Notes: generated by a model from the sequence alone, not told the origin. A DNA stretch of 64,000 bases from JABWBD01 sp040768665 (GCA_040768665.1 JAXGMN010000027.1:124001-188000), one strand, 5' to 3'; positions 7,306 through 16,469 are shown, counted from the stretch's first letter. Made by a program: numbers and translations.

Positions 7306-9297
7306 TCACCTCGGCTGCGCGATTTTGAGAAGAGATTTCCGCTGCGGCCGATCGGCGCGAAGAGCGGGGCTGTCCAACTCCCGCAAGAGCCGTTTCACTA
7401 CCTTCTCCAGCTCCTCGCCCGCGATCGCTTGCACCACCTGGAGCAATCGGCGCAAATCGCCCCGAGGGGGAACGCCGTTGGTGCCGTGCAACTGGGCGAA
7501 TCGGTTCTCCTCGACGAGTTGCCGCAGGTCGCTGAAGATCCCTTCGTCTTCATGCAGGCCGGCGGAGATCAGGCGAATGGCCCTGGCCCGATGGCGATCC
7601 AAGGCCCATTCCGCAGCGGCGATCAGATGACGGTCGATCTGGCGTCGCACAATGGCATCGCGCAATTGAGTTCCCAGTAGATGAAGCATGGCGCCCTCGG
7701 CCCCGTATTCGCCGAGCAAACATCCTTCCGCTTTCGTTTCAATTTCCGCTACGACGCCCTGTCGATCGGCCCTTGCCGGTCTCCGGGCGGCCGCTGTCAT
7801 GTACCACCCTGCCACACCCAACGCGGCAAGGATCGCCCCCAGGCCGAAGCCGGGATTGCGGATCAACCAGACCCACCACCGAGGACTCACGAGAACCTCG
7901 CCTCCGTCCGCCAGATACCAGACGGCCTCAGGGGGAGGCGTACAGGCAAGTTCTGCCAAACCGTACCAGGGATCGTCGGGCAGTTTCCGCCAGCCGAAGA
8001 GTCTGCCCGTGAACCGCCGCTCCACAAAATGCCGCTTGCTCTTGCCGATGTTGTTTTTCGGCGAAGCCAACTCAAGGGCGACGGTCGTCGCCCTTTCCAT
8101 CGATGCTTTATGCCACACCGGGACGCGAAGCCGCAGACGCAAGCCCTCCTGTCGACCCAGTACGAGCAGCGGCTCCTCTTCTTTGGCCGTGCGAGGCGAA
8201 GGGGCGCGGTAGACAAATTGCCCGGAAAACGGGGCGACTTCCTGCAGGGTTCCCACAAGTCCGGCAAGCTTCCCCTCTGTTTGGGAGAGTTGAACATCGA
8301 TCTGCTGCAATTCCCGCTGCCGCAATTCCGCCGCTCGTGCGAGGTCTTCCTCCAATCGTTCGGTCAATGCCTGTTCTTCGGAAGCCACTCGCTTCAATCG
8401 CGTCGTCAGGCTGCCGATCTGCTCGCCGAAGGAAGCGCATTGAGCTTCCATCACCCTGGTGAATTCCGCCAGTCCCTGGTCGAGCTTGGCCTTCTGCGCG
8501 GCCGTGTTGGCCACCTGCTCACGCAGCTTGTTGACTTCGTCCCCGGCCAGCTTGAGATCGCGGGTCCACTGCTCATGGGCCGCCTGGCTCGTGGCTTGGG
8601 TCAGCAAGAGCTGGCCGCTCCGATTCAGTTGCTTTTCGTTGAAGTCGAGCGTCGAACAGGATTGATCGAGCTCTCGTTGGAGTCGGGCGACCGTGACCGA
8701 CAGCCCGTTGATTTCGTGCTCTCTGGCCAGGCGTTCCCGCGAGAGTTCCCGCTGGACCGTCCGTTGTTCGACGTCCAACTCGTCGAAGGTGGCCTGCAAA
8801 TGCCGCCGATCGCTGGCCGTCTCGAGCAGTCGGCGTGTGATCTCGGCGTCGGGCTCCAGCGGTCGCCTGTCGAGCACCGCCCGCTTCGCGCGTAGCTCAT
8901 CCAACTCAAGCCGCACCACCCCGATTTCCGCGTAACGTTCCGGCGAGCCGAACCGTGCGATTACCTCTCCTGCCTCGACCGACCGCTTCGGGGTCGTCCA
9001 CTCAACGAACAGATCCTTGGGAGGGCGGACCGTGAAAAGCCCCTCTCCATGAAGCAAGCCCTCGTTGCTGAGCGTCAGTTCCACCGCAGCCGTAAGGACC
9101 ATGCAACCAATTCCGCCGAAGAACGAGACGGTCGCGATCGCTCGCATCCAGCGAATCGGCCGGTGAGCTTGAAGTCCGAGGTCTCCCGGATTCCTGTGCC
9201 TCGATCGCCACACATGCAAAGCGCAGCTCAGGCAATAGAGCCCAAAACCGCTCGCCGCACCGACCATGGCAACGGCAAGAACCTGGTGCAATACCAT
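7306..9297 (-). CDS. HlyD-like membrane fusion/adaptor protein with long coiled coil
   Basis: 663 residues. Hydrophobic segments at about 5-28, 54-76 and 505-525 surround a large periplasmic part. Residues about 95-120 (EGLFTVRPPKDLFVEWTTPKRSVEAGEVIARF) resemble the first half of a biotinyl-lipoyl/barrel-sandwich hybrid. About 125-345 is a long heptad-rich coiled coil, and VAPFSGQFVYRAP near 380 begins the returning half. The family bridges inner-membrane transporters to the envelope. The unusual part is a third helix followed by a C-terminal cytoplasmic-looking domain of about 130 residues. Its stop abuts the start of the glycosyltransferase gene, so the two are co-transcribed. Function as a polysaccharide export or synthase accessory is inferred. 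Confidence 0.8.
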   Translation of the reverse strand: MVLHQVLAVAMVGAASGFGLYCLSCALHVWRSRHRNPGDLGLQAHRPIRWMRAIATVSFFGGIGCMVLTAAVELTLSNEGLLHGEGLFTVRPPKDLFVEWTTPKRSVEAGEVIARFGSPERYAEIGVVRLELDELRAKRAVLDRRPLEPDAEITRRLLETASDRRHLQATFDELDVEQRTVQRELSRERLAREHEINGLSVTVARLQRELDQSCSTLDFNEKQLNRSGQLLLTQATSQAAHEQWTRDLKLAGDEVNKLREQVANTAAQKAKLDQGLAEFTRVMEAQCASFGEQIGSLTTRLKRVASEEQALTERLEEDLARAAELRQRELQQIDVQLSQTEGKLAGLVGTLQEVAPFSGQFVYRAPSPRTAKEEEPLLVLGRQEGLRLRLRVPVWHKASMERATTVALELASPKNNIGKSKRHFVERRFTGRLFGWRKLPDDPWYGLAELACTPPPEAVWYLADGGEVLVSPRWWVWLIRNPGFGLGAILAALGVAGWYMTAAARRPARADRQGVVAEIETKAEGCLLGEYGAEGAMLHLLGTQLRDAIVRRQIDRHLIAAAEWALDRHRARAIRLISAGLHEDEGIFSDLRQLVEENRFAQLHGTNGVPPRGDLRRLLQVVQAIAGEELEKVVKRLLRELDSPALRADRPQRKSLLKIAQPR

Positions 9298-9484
9298 AAA
9301 AGCCCCTCCGCGAGCTCACCAATTGGCTCCCCTTGCCCAGCGACGCCAATGACAACGAACAGCTCGTCTACAAAAGATCCCTCCGTGAGGCTGGCCACGC
9401 TGGCGCTCCCCCGGGCGCCTCACGAGCGCCCTCGCGCGACGTCCCGATGTGCAGCAAAAGCAACGCCACCACCGACCCCGCGTC

Positions 9485-9742
9485 GGTGGGGCGATGTTTG
9501 GCAACTAAACCTGGGGAGGTGAAAACGGGGGTACATGATCGGCTTGCTGGGTTTCCATTTTTCTTCCTCATTTTCATCCGTGCCCCGGCCTTGCCATCCG
9601 TGCTATCAGAACAACTCAAGGACAAAGTAGCACGGATGGCAAAGCCGGGGCACGGATGAAGAAATCGGTGGAACAGAACCGGAGGTCGAATCACGGTTGG
9701 CTTGTTTATGCGGCACTTGTAGTTGCCAAACATCGCCCCACC
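9485..9742. repeat. nested inverted repeats
   Basis: An outer inverted repeat of about 23 bp (GGTGGGGCGATGTTTGGCAA at 9485-9504, its complement ending at 9742) encloses a second strong palindrome at 9573-9660 (TTCATCCGTGCCCCGG...TTGCCATCCGTGCT against AGCACGGATGGCAAAGCCGGGGCACGGATGAA). One small mobile palindrome appears to have inserted into another. The 570-bp region 9298-9865 has no convincing gene otherwise. Confidence 0.7.
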
Positions 9743-9865
9743 GGGATAAACCCGGTGGTGGCGTTTACAGTTTCAGTAATGGCCAACGGCAAGACCCGGC
9801 GGCCAAACCGTGAGACATCGATCCCCCGCTCTACCGCTGGCAGCCAATACTGCTGGGATCCGAGA

Positions 9866-10234
9866 TTACTTCACCGTGACCCAATCCGTACCACTGAAGC
9901 CACCGCCGTCAGCAAATTCCAAGGTCAGCGTCAGCTCTGCTCGGCCCGGCTCCAAGTCCAGATCGGCTACGCCGAACCTAGCCACGATGTGGCCGCAATT
10001 ATCAGCCCAAACACCGGTCGGGACGACACCATTCAAGTCAACCGATCCAACCACGATGGCGGGAATATTGGTGTGGACGGTGATGCTATCCACCTTGGCC
10101 AGCACGACAGTGCTCGGGGAGACCATTATCGCTGGTTCATCGCCATCAACGGCACTATTGGCAAAGGCAATCCCGGCAAGGCCGAGGCCGAGAAGTCCGC
10201 AGAGCACAACGGTTCCGATAAGAGTTCCTTTCAT
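9866..10234 (-). CDS. secreted hypothetical protein (122 aa)
   Basis: ATG at 10234 has GGGAG eight bases upstream and starts a clear signal peptide (MKGTLIGTVVLCGLLGLGLA, GIAFA). The mature part (DGDEPAIMVSPSTVVLAKVDSITVHTNIPA ... LTLEFADGGGFSGTDWVTV) is beta-rich and Ig-like, with no known catalytic motif. It is probably periplasmic or surface-associated. It stands alone between repeat-rich spacers. No function assigned. Confidence 0.65.
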   Translation of the reverse strand: MKGTLIGTVVLCGLLGLGLAGIAFANSAVDGDEPAIMVSPSTVVLAKVDSITVHTNIPAIVVGSVDLNGVVPTGVWADNCGHIVARFGVADLDLEPGRAELTLTLEFADGGGFSGTDWVTVK

Positions 10235-10525
10235 CACGCATTCTCCCAACCAAAGGGTGTTTGAAAAGCGAACCTCGACTGCCTTGTAGCGCCTTGACAG
10301 TCATCCACGCATCCATGTCCGGTGTGCTTCCAACCAAGAAACCTACCACCGGATGCCTACCAGCTCGCCGCACAGGATGGCTACCGGTGCGTCACGGTAC
10401 ACGGTGTCACGCCGCGGTAAAGCAATTCCGGTGCCACACACATCAGGCTGACGCGCCCCGACGCCTCGAAACGATCAGCGCTGCGGATCTGGCCGGAAAT
10501 TCCGTCGTGCCGGCGAACAAGAGGC

Positions 10526-11191
10526 CTATTCCCAAGCCCGCGCGGATACGATTGCCACGCTCGTCTGCGTCATCGAGTGTCTCACGAGTGTCGCACGAGT
10601 GTCGCATGCGGCGCGCGAATCTTGCGCGGCGGCTGAACTGAACGGGCCGCGCCTGGCTAACCATGCGTTCACACGAACGGTCCGCCCGGGCTGATGAATC
10701 GTCCCGTAAGACTCATGCGGACACTGGCTCGCCACATCCAACTCAATCCGATCAACATCGCCGCTGTTCGCAGGCTCTCTCGCCAGCAACGCGTCGATCG
10801 GTTGGAGAGTTACGCCCCGAGCAGCGATCCGGGCTATGAGGAACCGTGCGAGCGGCTGGAGTTTGTCAACGTTTTGGGCTTGGCTCCAAATGCCGTACAC
10901 CATGACAAGATCGACGAGCGATTCCGTAATCTTGTCGGCTTTCCTGGTGACCAATTGCTGTGCAATGCACGCCCGCGCGAGCTCTTCGGCGAACGCATCG
11001 AAGTTACCGGCTTGCGCCTTCTGCGTTGCAGAAGATCTCCAGTTCGTGATTGCCGTTTCCATGTTGCTCCCGGCCGCGTACTCATACTCGGCGTGCGATA
11101 CGCCAGTAACTCCAAACGTCACAGGCGAGCCACTCGAAAGAATCTCCGCACTGCCACAGAGTTGGCACTCTGTCGCGAAAACGCCCCCCAT
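10526..11191 (-). CDS. hypothetical protein, possibly decayed
   Basis: The 221-residue frame contains one plausible helical stretch (METAITNWRSSATQKAQAG, then FDAFAEELARACIAQQLVTRKADKITESLVDLVMVYGIW). Both ends look non-coding: the last 50 residues are Arg/Ala-rich, run through a short direct repeat (GAGTGTCTCACGAGTGTCGCACGAGTGTCGC), and overlap the odd tail of the permease frame. I do not recognise a family. It may be a gene remnant near the IS66 insertion. No other gene is seen in 10250-10525. Confidence 0.35.
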   Translation of the reverse strand: MGGVFATECQLCGSAEILSSGSPVTFGVTGVSHAEYEYAAGSNMETAITNWRSSATQKAQAGNFDAFAEELARACIAQQLVTRKADKITESLVDLVMVYGIWSQAQNVDKLQPLARFLIARIAARGVTLQPIDALLAREPANSGDVDRIELDVASQCPHESYGTIHQPGRTVRVNAWLARRGPFSSAAAQDSRAACDTRATLVRHSMTQTSVAIVSARAWE

Positions 11192-12444
11192 GCGATGCCC
11201 TCTGCACGACTGGCGTTCGGAATACGGCTATTCTCTTCCTTCAGCTCTGCTACATTGGCCGGCAAACTCGCGTTCGCCGAAACAACTTCGCCCGGGTTTG
11301 GCCCTGTGCTCTCTCCCGCGCGAAGGATGCTGAACTGACGGAACGGATTCTCGCCGTCATCAGGGCTACTAACGCCTCTTGGTTTCGCGGGAGCTCCGCA
11401 GCAATTGTCCGCACTGCCAATTCTCCCACACGTGCTGCGGGGAGCCCGGGCTGCCACGGTCGGGCCGAGGGCCTGCATCAGAATATCGATCACGGAGGGC
11501 TCCGCTTTCGAATCGGTCTTCTTCGGCACTGCCATGCCCGTGCGGTCGAGCATGTAGGCCTGGAGCTTCCACAGCCCCACGGGCAACGGAGCTTTTCCCG
11601 ACCCGTCGCCTCGGACCTTCAAGAAGCCCTTGTCGCCGTACACGACCGCGCGGAATCCCTGGCCGACCAGCAGCGACGACAGGATGACGATCATCGCGCC
11701 GGTGGGCAGATCGGCCAGCGCGGCCAGGAGAAAACCGCCGAGTCCGCTCGCCAGGCCCAAGATGGCCGACAACGCCAGCGCTTTGCCGTAGCCCTTCACC
11801 AGCAGAAAAGCGGCGACAGCCGGGTTGGTCAGCAGGCTGTAGATCATCAGGCCGCCCACTGTCTGGAAATTGACCGTGAGGACGACGCTGGTCAGGATCA
11901 AGAAGATCGTCCAGACGGGCGTTACGGTCACTCCCGCGGCCGCGGCGTGCGCCCGCGAGAAGAGGATCGCCCGCAATTCCTTGTAGAACGCCGCCACGAC
12001 CAGCACTTCCAAGATCGCGGCCCCAGCCATGATGTGGAAGTCGCGCCAACGGCAGAAGTTCAAGCTGCCCCAGAGAAGACTGCGGACTTCGTTGTCGGAA
12101 ATGCCGTAGACGCTGAACAGCCCGAGCCCGAGAAAGGCCAGCCCCATGGTCAGCGAGAAGAGCATTCCCAACAGCACGTTGGAGTCGACGCGGGCCGACT
12201 CCGGGTCGAGAACTCCCAGGGCGAGAGCCGTTGCGGCGGCACCGGCCAACGCGGGAAGCATCAGCGCCGGCCCCGTCAGGCCGCACAGGCTCCCGAAGAC
12301 CGCACCGGCCAGGGCGGCGTGAGAAACGCAGACGCCCAGGAAAGGCACGCGCATGCCGACGATGTACGTGCCGAGCATGCCGGTCGTCGCACCCGCCAAG
12401 GCTCCACAGCACATCACCGGCGCCCAAAAAAGCAGGTCAATCAT
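11119..12444 (-). CDS. ABC-3 family metal (Zn/Mn) transport permease with aberrant C-terminal tail
   Basis: ATG 12444 gives MIDLLFWAPVMCCGALAGATTG followed by about eight membrane helices in the ABC-3 (ZnuB/MntB) pattern, including GTYIVGMRVPFLGVCVSHAALAG, DSNVLLGMLFSLTMGLAFLGLGLFSVYG and VGGLMIYSLLTNPAVAAFLLV. The family imports zinc or manganese with an ATPase and a binding protein. The recognisable part ends near residue 305. The remaining 135 residues are low-complexity and unlike the family, so the true 3' end was probably replaced by unrelated sequence. No ATPase or binding-protein gene is adjacent. An IS66 element sits only 18 bp upstream of the start, so this is an orphan, possibly inactive gene. 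Confidence 0.75.
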   Translation of the reverse strand: MIDLLFWAPVMCCGALAGATTGMLGTYIVGMRVPFLGVCVSHAALAGAVFGSLCGLTGPALMLPALAGAAATALALGVLDPESARVDSNVLLGMLFSLTMGLAFLGLGLFSVYGISDNEVRSLLWGSLNFCRWRDFHIMAGAAILEVLVVAAFYKELRAILFSRAHAAAAGVTVTPVWTIFLILTSVVLTVNFQTVGGLMIYSLLTNPAVAAFLLVKGYGKALALSAILGLASGLGGFLLAALADLPTGAMIVILSSLLVGQGFRAVVYGDKGFLKVRGDGSGKAPLPVGLWKLQAYMLDRTGMAVPKKTDSKAEPSVIDILMQALGPTVAARAPRSTCGRIGSADNCCGAPAKPRGVSSPDDGENPFRQFSILRAGESTGPNPGEVVSANASLPANVAELKEENSRIPNASRAEGIAWGAFSRQSANSVAVRRFFRVARL

Positions 12445-12461
12445 GCGCGGAGCCTCCTGCG

Positions 12462-14089
12462 GTGGCCGTTCACGGTTTTCGAGGTTTCTGTCGTCAAAAA
12501 GTGATCTTGGCGAAACCTCCGGAGATCGGTTATCACGGAGGCTATGGCAAAGCTGTACACGGAATTTGAAGTCCGACGCCTGATCGAGGAAGCGACGGCA
12601 CCGCTGCTCGCGAGGATCGCGGAGTTGGAAGCTCAGTTGGCGGCGGCGAAGAAGGATTCGTCGACCTCGTCGAAGCCTCCCTCCAGCGACATTGTGAAAC
12701 CTCCGCGGCCGGATGCGAAGACCGGCAAAGGCCGGAAGAAGAAACGCCGGCCAGGCGGGCAACGGGGACACGCACGGCAGGAACGCCCGCTCTTTCCTCC
12801 CGAACAAGTGGACAAAGTCTGGTGCTATGAGTGGGCGGAGGCCTCGTCGCTGCCGGAGTGGGAGCCTCTGGACGAATATCAGACGGTGCAGCAAGTTGAC
12901 CTGGTGCCGAAGCTGTTCAAAGTGGTCGAGCATCGGGCACGACTGTACCGGCACCGCGTGACGGGACAGGTGGTGGTGGCAGCCATGCCGGAGGCCGTCC
13001 GGGGGGCAGGCTTGATTGGGTCGCGCTTGTCCGCCTTGATTGCCTATCAAAAAGGCGCCTGCCACATGACCTATCGGGTCATCCAGACGTTCCTGCGCGA
13101 CGTGCTCCAACTGGACTTCTCCACGGGTCAACTGGTCAAGATTGTCGGCAAGGCGAGCGACGCCCTGCTTTTCAGCTATGAACAATTGCAAACCGCTCTG
13201 CCCACGTGCAGGATGGTCAACATCGATGAGACGGGACATCCGGAGAACGGCCAGAAACTCTGGACGTGGGGATTCCACGTGCCGGGCCCGGATGGATTCA
13301 CGTTGTTCCACATCGACGCGGCGCGGAGTTCGGAGGTGCTCAAGGAATTCCTGGGGGAGACCTTCTCCGGCGTGGTCGGCTGCGACTATCACAGCGCCTA
13401 CCGCAAGTTCTTGAATGACCTCGGAGCCCAGATGCAATTCTGCTGGGCGCACCTGATCCGCGATGTGAAATTTCTCACAACGCTGCGTGATCGCGCCACA
13501 CGCGGCTATGGCGAGCGACTGCTGACGGCGATCAAGGGACTCTTTCATGTGTGGCACCAACGGGACGTCATGCGACCGGATCGCTGGAAACAGTCGGCGG
13601 ACCGTGCCCGACGCGAAGTGCTCAAGGTTGCCAGGCGTCCGCCCCGATGCCGCGAGGCACAGAACATCGCCAAGCGTTTTCGCAAGCACGGCGAACACTA
13701 CTTTCGCTTTCTGGATACGCCAGGCGTCGAGCCCACGAACAACGCCATGGAGCAACGGTTTCGCTTCGTCGTGATCGACCGCAAAATCACCCAGGGGACG
13801 CGCGGCCAAGCGGGCCGATCCTGGTGTGAGCGTATCTGGACGGTGCTCGCCACGTGTGCCCAACGGGGCCGCTCGGCATATCTCTTCCTGCAAGAAACCA
13901 TGGACGCATTCTTCGCGGGACGCACGCTTCCCACCCTGGAACTGAACTCCTCGTAGCTCATGGAATGTCGTCCCTGGGCATCAGCGTTATCCCCACAGAC
14001 TGCGTCTGTCTCGCCGCCTCTTCAAAGGTGAAAATTCAGGGAAACTCCCGATGTGATGCTGCGCGCCCACGAAATCCGTGAACGGCGAC
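12462..14089 (+). mobile_element. IS66-family insertion sequence (about 1.63 kb)
   Basis: The transposase gene is bounded by imperfect 23-bp inverted repeats: GTGGCCGTTCACGG... at 12462 and the complement of GTCGCCGTTCACGG... ending at 14089, with 20 of 23 positions matching by eye. No flanking duplication was recognised. A single long transposase without separate tnpA/tnpB matches the ISBst12-like subgroup. The termini share the core CCGTTCACGG with the R1 repeats. Confidence 0.65.
12544..13956 (+). CDS. IS66 family transposase
   Basis: 470 residues. An N-terminal leucine-zipper-like helix (IARIAELEAQLAAAKKDSSTSSKPPSSD) is followed by a basic linker (GRKKKRRPGGQRGH), the zinc-binding-like region, and the DDE core: MVNIDETGHPENGQKLW, GVVGCDYHSAYRKF, QFCWAHLIRDVKF and PTNNAMEQRFR. 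All are landmarks of IS66 transposases. The gene appears intact. It lies 100 bp upstream of, and divergent from, the metal permease gene, so its insertion probably separated that gene from its promoter and partners. Confidence 0.95.
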   Translation: MAKLYTEFEVRRLIEEATAPLLARIAELEAQLAAAKKDSSTSSKPPSSDIVKPPRPDAKTGKGRKKKRRPGGQRGHARQERPLFPPEQVDKVWCYEWAEASSLPEWEPLDEYQTVQQVDLVPKLFKVVEHRARLYRHRVTGQVVVAAMPEAVRGAGLIGSRLSALIAYQKGACHMTYRVIQTFLRDVLQLDFSTGQLVKIVGKASDALLFSYEQLQTALPTCRMVNIDETGHPENGQKLWTWGFHVPGPDGFTLFHIDAARSSEVLKEFLGETFSGVVGCDYHSAYRKFLNDLGAQMQFCWAHLIRDVKFLTTLRDRATRGYGERLLTAIKGLFHVWHQRDVMRPDRWKQSADRARREVLKVARRPPRCREAQNIAKRFRKHGEHYFRFLDTPGVEPTNNAMEQRFRFVVIDRKITQGTRGQAGRSWCERIWTVLATCAQRGRSAYLFLQETMDAFFAGRTLPTLELNSS

Positions 14090-14286
14090 CAAAAAGCCGA
14101 GAAGTGCTGCTTGAGCGATCAACGCTTGCCGCAGCAACGCTCGCGGGCGGCACTGTTAGGAATACGCAAGCCTTGCCCAAGTTACCTCAACAGCATCCTT
14201 TCATGGCCTGGAATGCCGAAGAAGCTATTGGATAGCAAGGGCTTGCGTTGAGTGAAGAAAACGTCCGGCTTCGGAGCAAACCGAGT

Positions 14287-14478
14287 TCAGTTGGAAACCC
14301 CGCAGCGAATTCTCGAGAAAACTCCCAATCGTCGGCCGACCAACCCCAATACGTAGCCGAGAGAAAGCCTACCAATAATATGGGGCGTCTGGCTATCCGA
14401 AATCCTGCCGGTAACCGCCAGAAAGGCGACCATTGGGGCCGCGGCCAGGTTCTCGCCGCGCCCATAAAATCCATGCAC
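14287..14478 (-). pseudogene. small membrane protein, diverged paralogue of the 16221-16469 gene
   Basis: The translation AAPMVAFLAVTGRISDSQTP followed by HIIGRLSLGYVLGLVGRRL aligns with AATMVACLAAIDRISESQWP followed by YVIGGLAAGLVLIFFGRCI of the gene at 16221-16469. Only a GTG start with no good ribosome binding site is present, and the tail is shortened, so it may be a decayed copy. The rest of 14090-14590 shows no gene. Confidence 0.45.
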
Positions 14479-14594
14479 TCTTCGCTCTTCAGTGCAGGTG
14501 ATTCTCCCGGGGCAAATAGCACCGTCTTGCGTAGGGCGATGTATTGATGAGATTTGCGAGTTCTGTGGCTCTGCGGAAGAAGAATTGAAGAGGT

Positions 14595-16052
14595 TCAGGG
14601 CCGTGTCCGACCGTTTGTACGGGCCTTGTCCAGTGCGGCAGCGAGGCGACTCACCACTTCCGGCTGCCTGCTGGCTACGTCGGTCGTTTCCCCCGGATCG
14701 ACTGCAAGATCAAACAGGCGTTGAACTTCGTGGTTCTTACTGTTTCGCGTCTCGATCAGCTTCCAGTTGCCGGCGCGAACAGCCATGGCATTATCGTTCG
14801 TATCCCCCTGAATGAACGTGAACTCCCTGACAGGCGCTGAGGCCCTTCCGGTGAGCACCGGCAGCATATCGAAGGAATCCTCAGCAGCGTCCACAGGCAA
14901 AGGCACTTGGAGCATCGCGGCGACCGTGGCGAACATATCGGTCAGGCACAAGGTCTGTTCGGAGGTGGTGTTCGGTGGAATCTCGCCGGGCCAACGCGCG
15001 ATAAAAGGAACGCGATGGCCACCCTCATATGGCGAGCCTTTGCCATCGTGCCATGGACCGTTGGTAATATGGCCCATCGCTCGGGCGTCGCGTTTGGCTG
15101 TCTTGAATTTCTCGCGGACATTCCCCGCCTCGCTGGCGAGATTGAGCACAGTGCCCTGCGTGCCCTTAAAATCCTTTGGGGTGCTCCCGTTGTCGCTGCT
15201 GAACACTACAAGCGTGCGGCCGGCGAGATCGAGCTGGTCGAGCAGTGCGAGGATTTCCCCCACGTGCGAATCCAATTCCTGAATATAGTCGCCAAATAGC
15301 CCGGCTTGGCTGGTTCCGCGAAACTTTGCCGCCGGCGTGACATGCGTGTGTGGGGCGCAGGGGGTGAAGTACAGAAAGAAAGGCCCTGCGCTGTGATCGC
15401 GGATGAAGCCGAGCGCCTTTTCGGTAAGCGTCGTATCCACCTGGTCTTCGACTCGAGGCTCGGCAAGACCTTTGGGGAAGGTTTGGCCCTTCACGATCCG
15501 CAGGCTCTCCCCCGGCTTCAGACCCACGAACTCGCGGTTCTCCACGAAGGCACGGAAATGGTCGTTATGGTTGGTTGGGACGCCAAAGTGATAGTCGAAG
15601 CCAGCCTCCAGAGGACCGGGCGTCAGTGGATGTTTCCAGTCCGGTCCATATCCCAGATGCCACTTGCCGATGGCGGCTGTCTGGTAACCTTGGGACTGCA
15701 CCAGACCTGCAAGTGTGAGCCGCCCTGGCTCGAGGCGATAATCGTTGCCCTTGCGGTGAAGCCGCCAGGGGGATCGTCCCGTCATCAGTCCGTACCGAGA
15801 GGGAGAGCAAACGGAAGCTGCCGAGTGGGCATCGGTGAAACGCATGCCCTCGCGTGCCAGTCGGTCGATGTTGGGCGTCCTGATCTTCTTGGCGCCATAG
15901 CACGAGAGGTCGCCGTATCCGAGATCGTCCGCCAGGATTACAACGATGTTCGGCCTACCGGTAGGTGCTTCTGCGGCCCGCGTTGCGGTCACCGGAGCAA
16001 GAAGGTGGACGACCGAGAAAGCGAAGACGAGGTTACGAGTCGTTCTGTTCAA
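14595..16052 (-). CDS. secreted arylsulfatase (sulfatase family S1)
   Basis: 485 residues with a signal peptide (MNRTTRNLVFAFSVVHLLAP, cleavage near TRAAEA). The sulfatase core starts RPNIVVILADDLGYGD (metal-binding Asp pair at 42-43). The formylglycine signature is CSPSR, with Cys82 the residue to be oxidised, followed by YGLMTGR. GKWHLG, the metal-site FSSDNGSTP and the substrate-side KGSPYEGGHRVPFIARWPG follow as expected. It would desulfate an exported carbohydrate or other sulfate ester in the periplasm. Activity needs a formylglycine-generating enzyme, not seen in this window. It is flanked on both sides by related small membrane-protein genes. Confidence 0.93.
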   Translation of the reverse strand: MNRTTRNLVFAFSVVHLLAPVTATRAAEAPTGRPNIVVILADDLGYGDLSCYGAKKIRTPNIDRLAREGMRFTDAHSAASVCSPSRYGLMTGRSPWRLHRKGNDYRLEPGRLTLAGLVQSQGYQTAAIGKWHLGYGPDWKHPLTPGPLEAGFDYHFGVPTNHNDHFRAFVENREFVGLKPGESLRIVKGQTFPKGLAEPRVEDQVDTTLTEKALGFIRDHSAGPFFLYFTPCAPHTHVTPAAKFRGTSQAGLFGDYIQELDSHVGEILALLDQLDLAGRTLVVFSSDNGSTPKDFKGTQGTVLNLASEAGNVREKFKTAKRDARAMGHITNGPWHDGKGSPYEGGHRVPFIARWPGEIPPNTTSEQTLCLTDMFATVAAMLQVPLPVDAAEDSFDMLPVLTGRASAPVREFTFIQGDTNDNAMAVRAGNWKLIETRNSKNHEVQRLFDLAVDPGETTDVASRQPEVVSRLAAALDKARTNGRTRP

Positions 16053-16220
16053 GGGGCTTCTCCTTCGATAGGCTCGTCGGCCGCAGAGGACTGGCGGTCG
16101 GCCAGCCTGTCAGCCCCCCATTATATCGACGCCCGACCTCGTATCACAGAAGGGCTCGGGCACCAGAACGGTACCGGCAGCCGCTGGAAGCTCTCGCTGG
16201 CCATGCCATACAAAAATGGC

Positions 16221-16469
16221 CTAACAAACGCGGCCTTGTGCACGATTATCGACGACAGAGCGGATGCCATCCGCCGCTCGTGAAAACTCGCCGCCGATTC
16301 GTTGGCGATTTCGCAGTTCAGCGCTGATACACCGTCCAAAGAAGATCAGCACCAACCCTGCTGCCAGCCCGCCAATCACATAGGGCCACTGACTCTCCGA
16401 TATCCTGTCGATGGCTGCCAGGCATGCGACCATCGTGGCCGCCGTCAGTTGATCGAAGAAGTACCGCAT
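16221..16469 (-). CDS. small membrane protein (82 aa)
   Basis: ATG 16469 is preceded by GGAGG nine bases upstream, an ideal ribosome binding site. Residues about 22-48 (ISESQWPYVIGGLAAGLVLIFFGRCI) form one membrane helix, with a charged, Arg-rich C-terminal tail. No family recognised. A diverged copy at 14287-14478 sits on the other side of the sulfatase gene in the same orientation. Confidence 0.6.
   Translation of the reverse strand: MRYFFDQLTAATMVACLAAIDRISESQWPYVIGGLAAGLVLIFFGRCISAELRNRQRIGGEFSRAADGIRSVVDNRAQGRVC

Noticed and set aside
12477..13893. Upstream extension of the permease frame through the IS66 transposase (minus strand, total 924 codons)
   Set aside because: The part above 12444 is antisense to a well-supported transposase; the permease begins at its own ATG with MIDLLFW.
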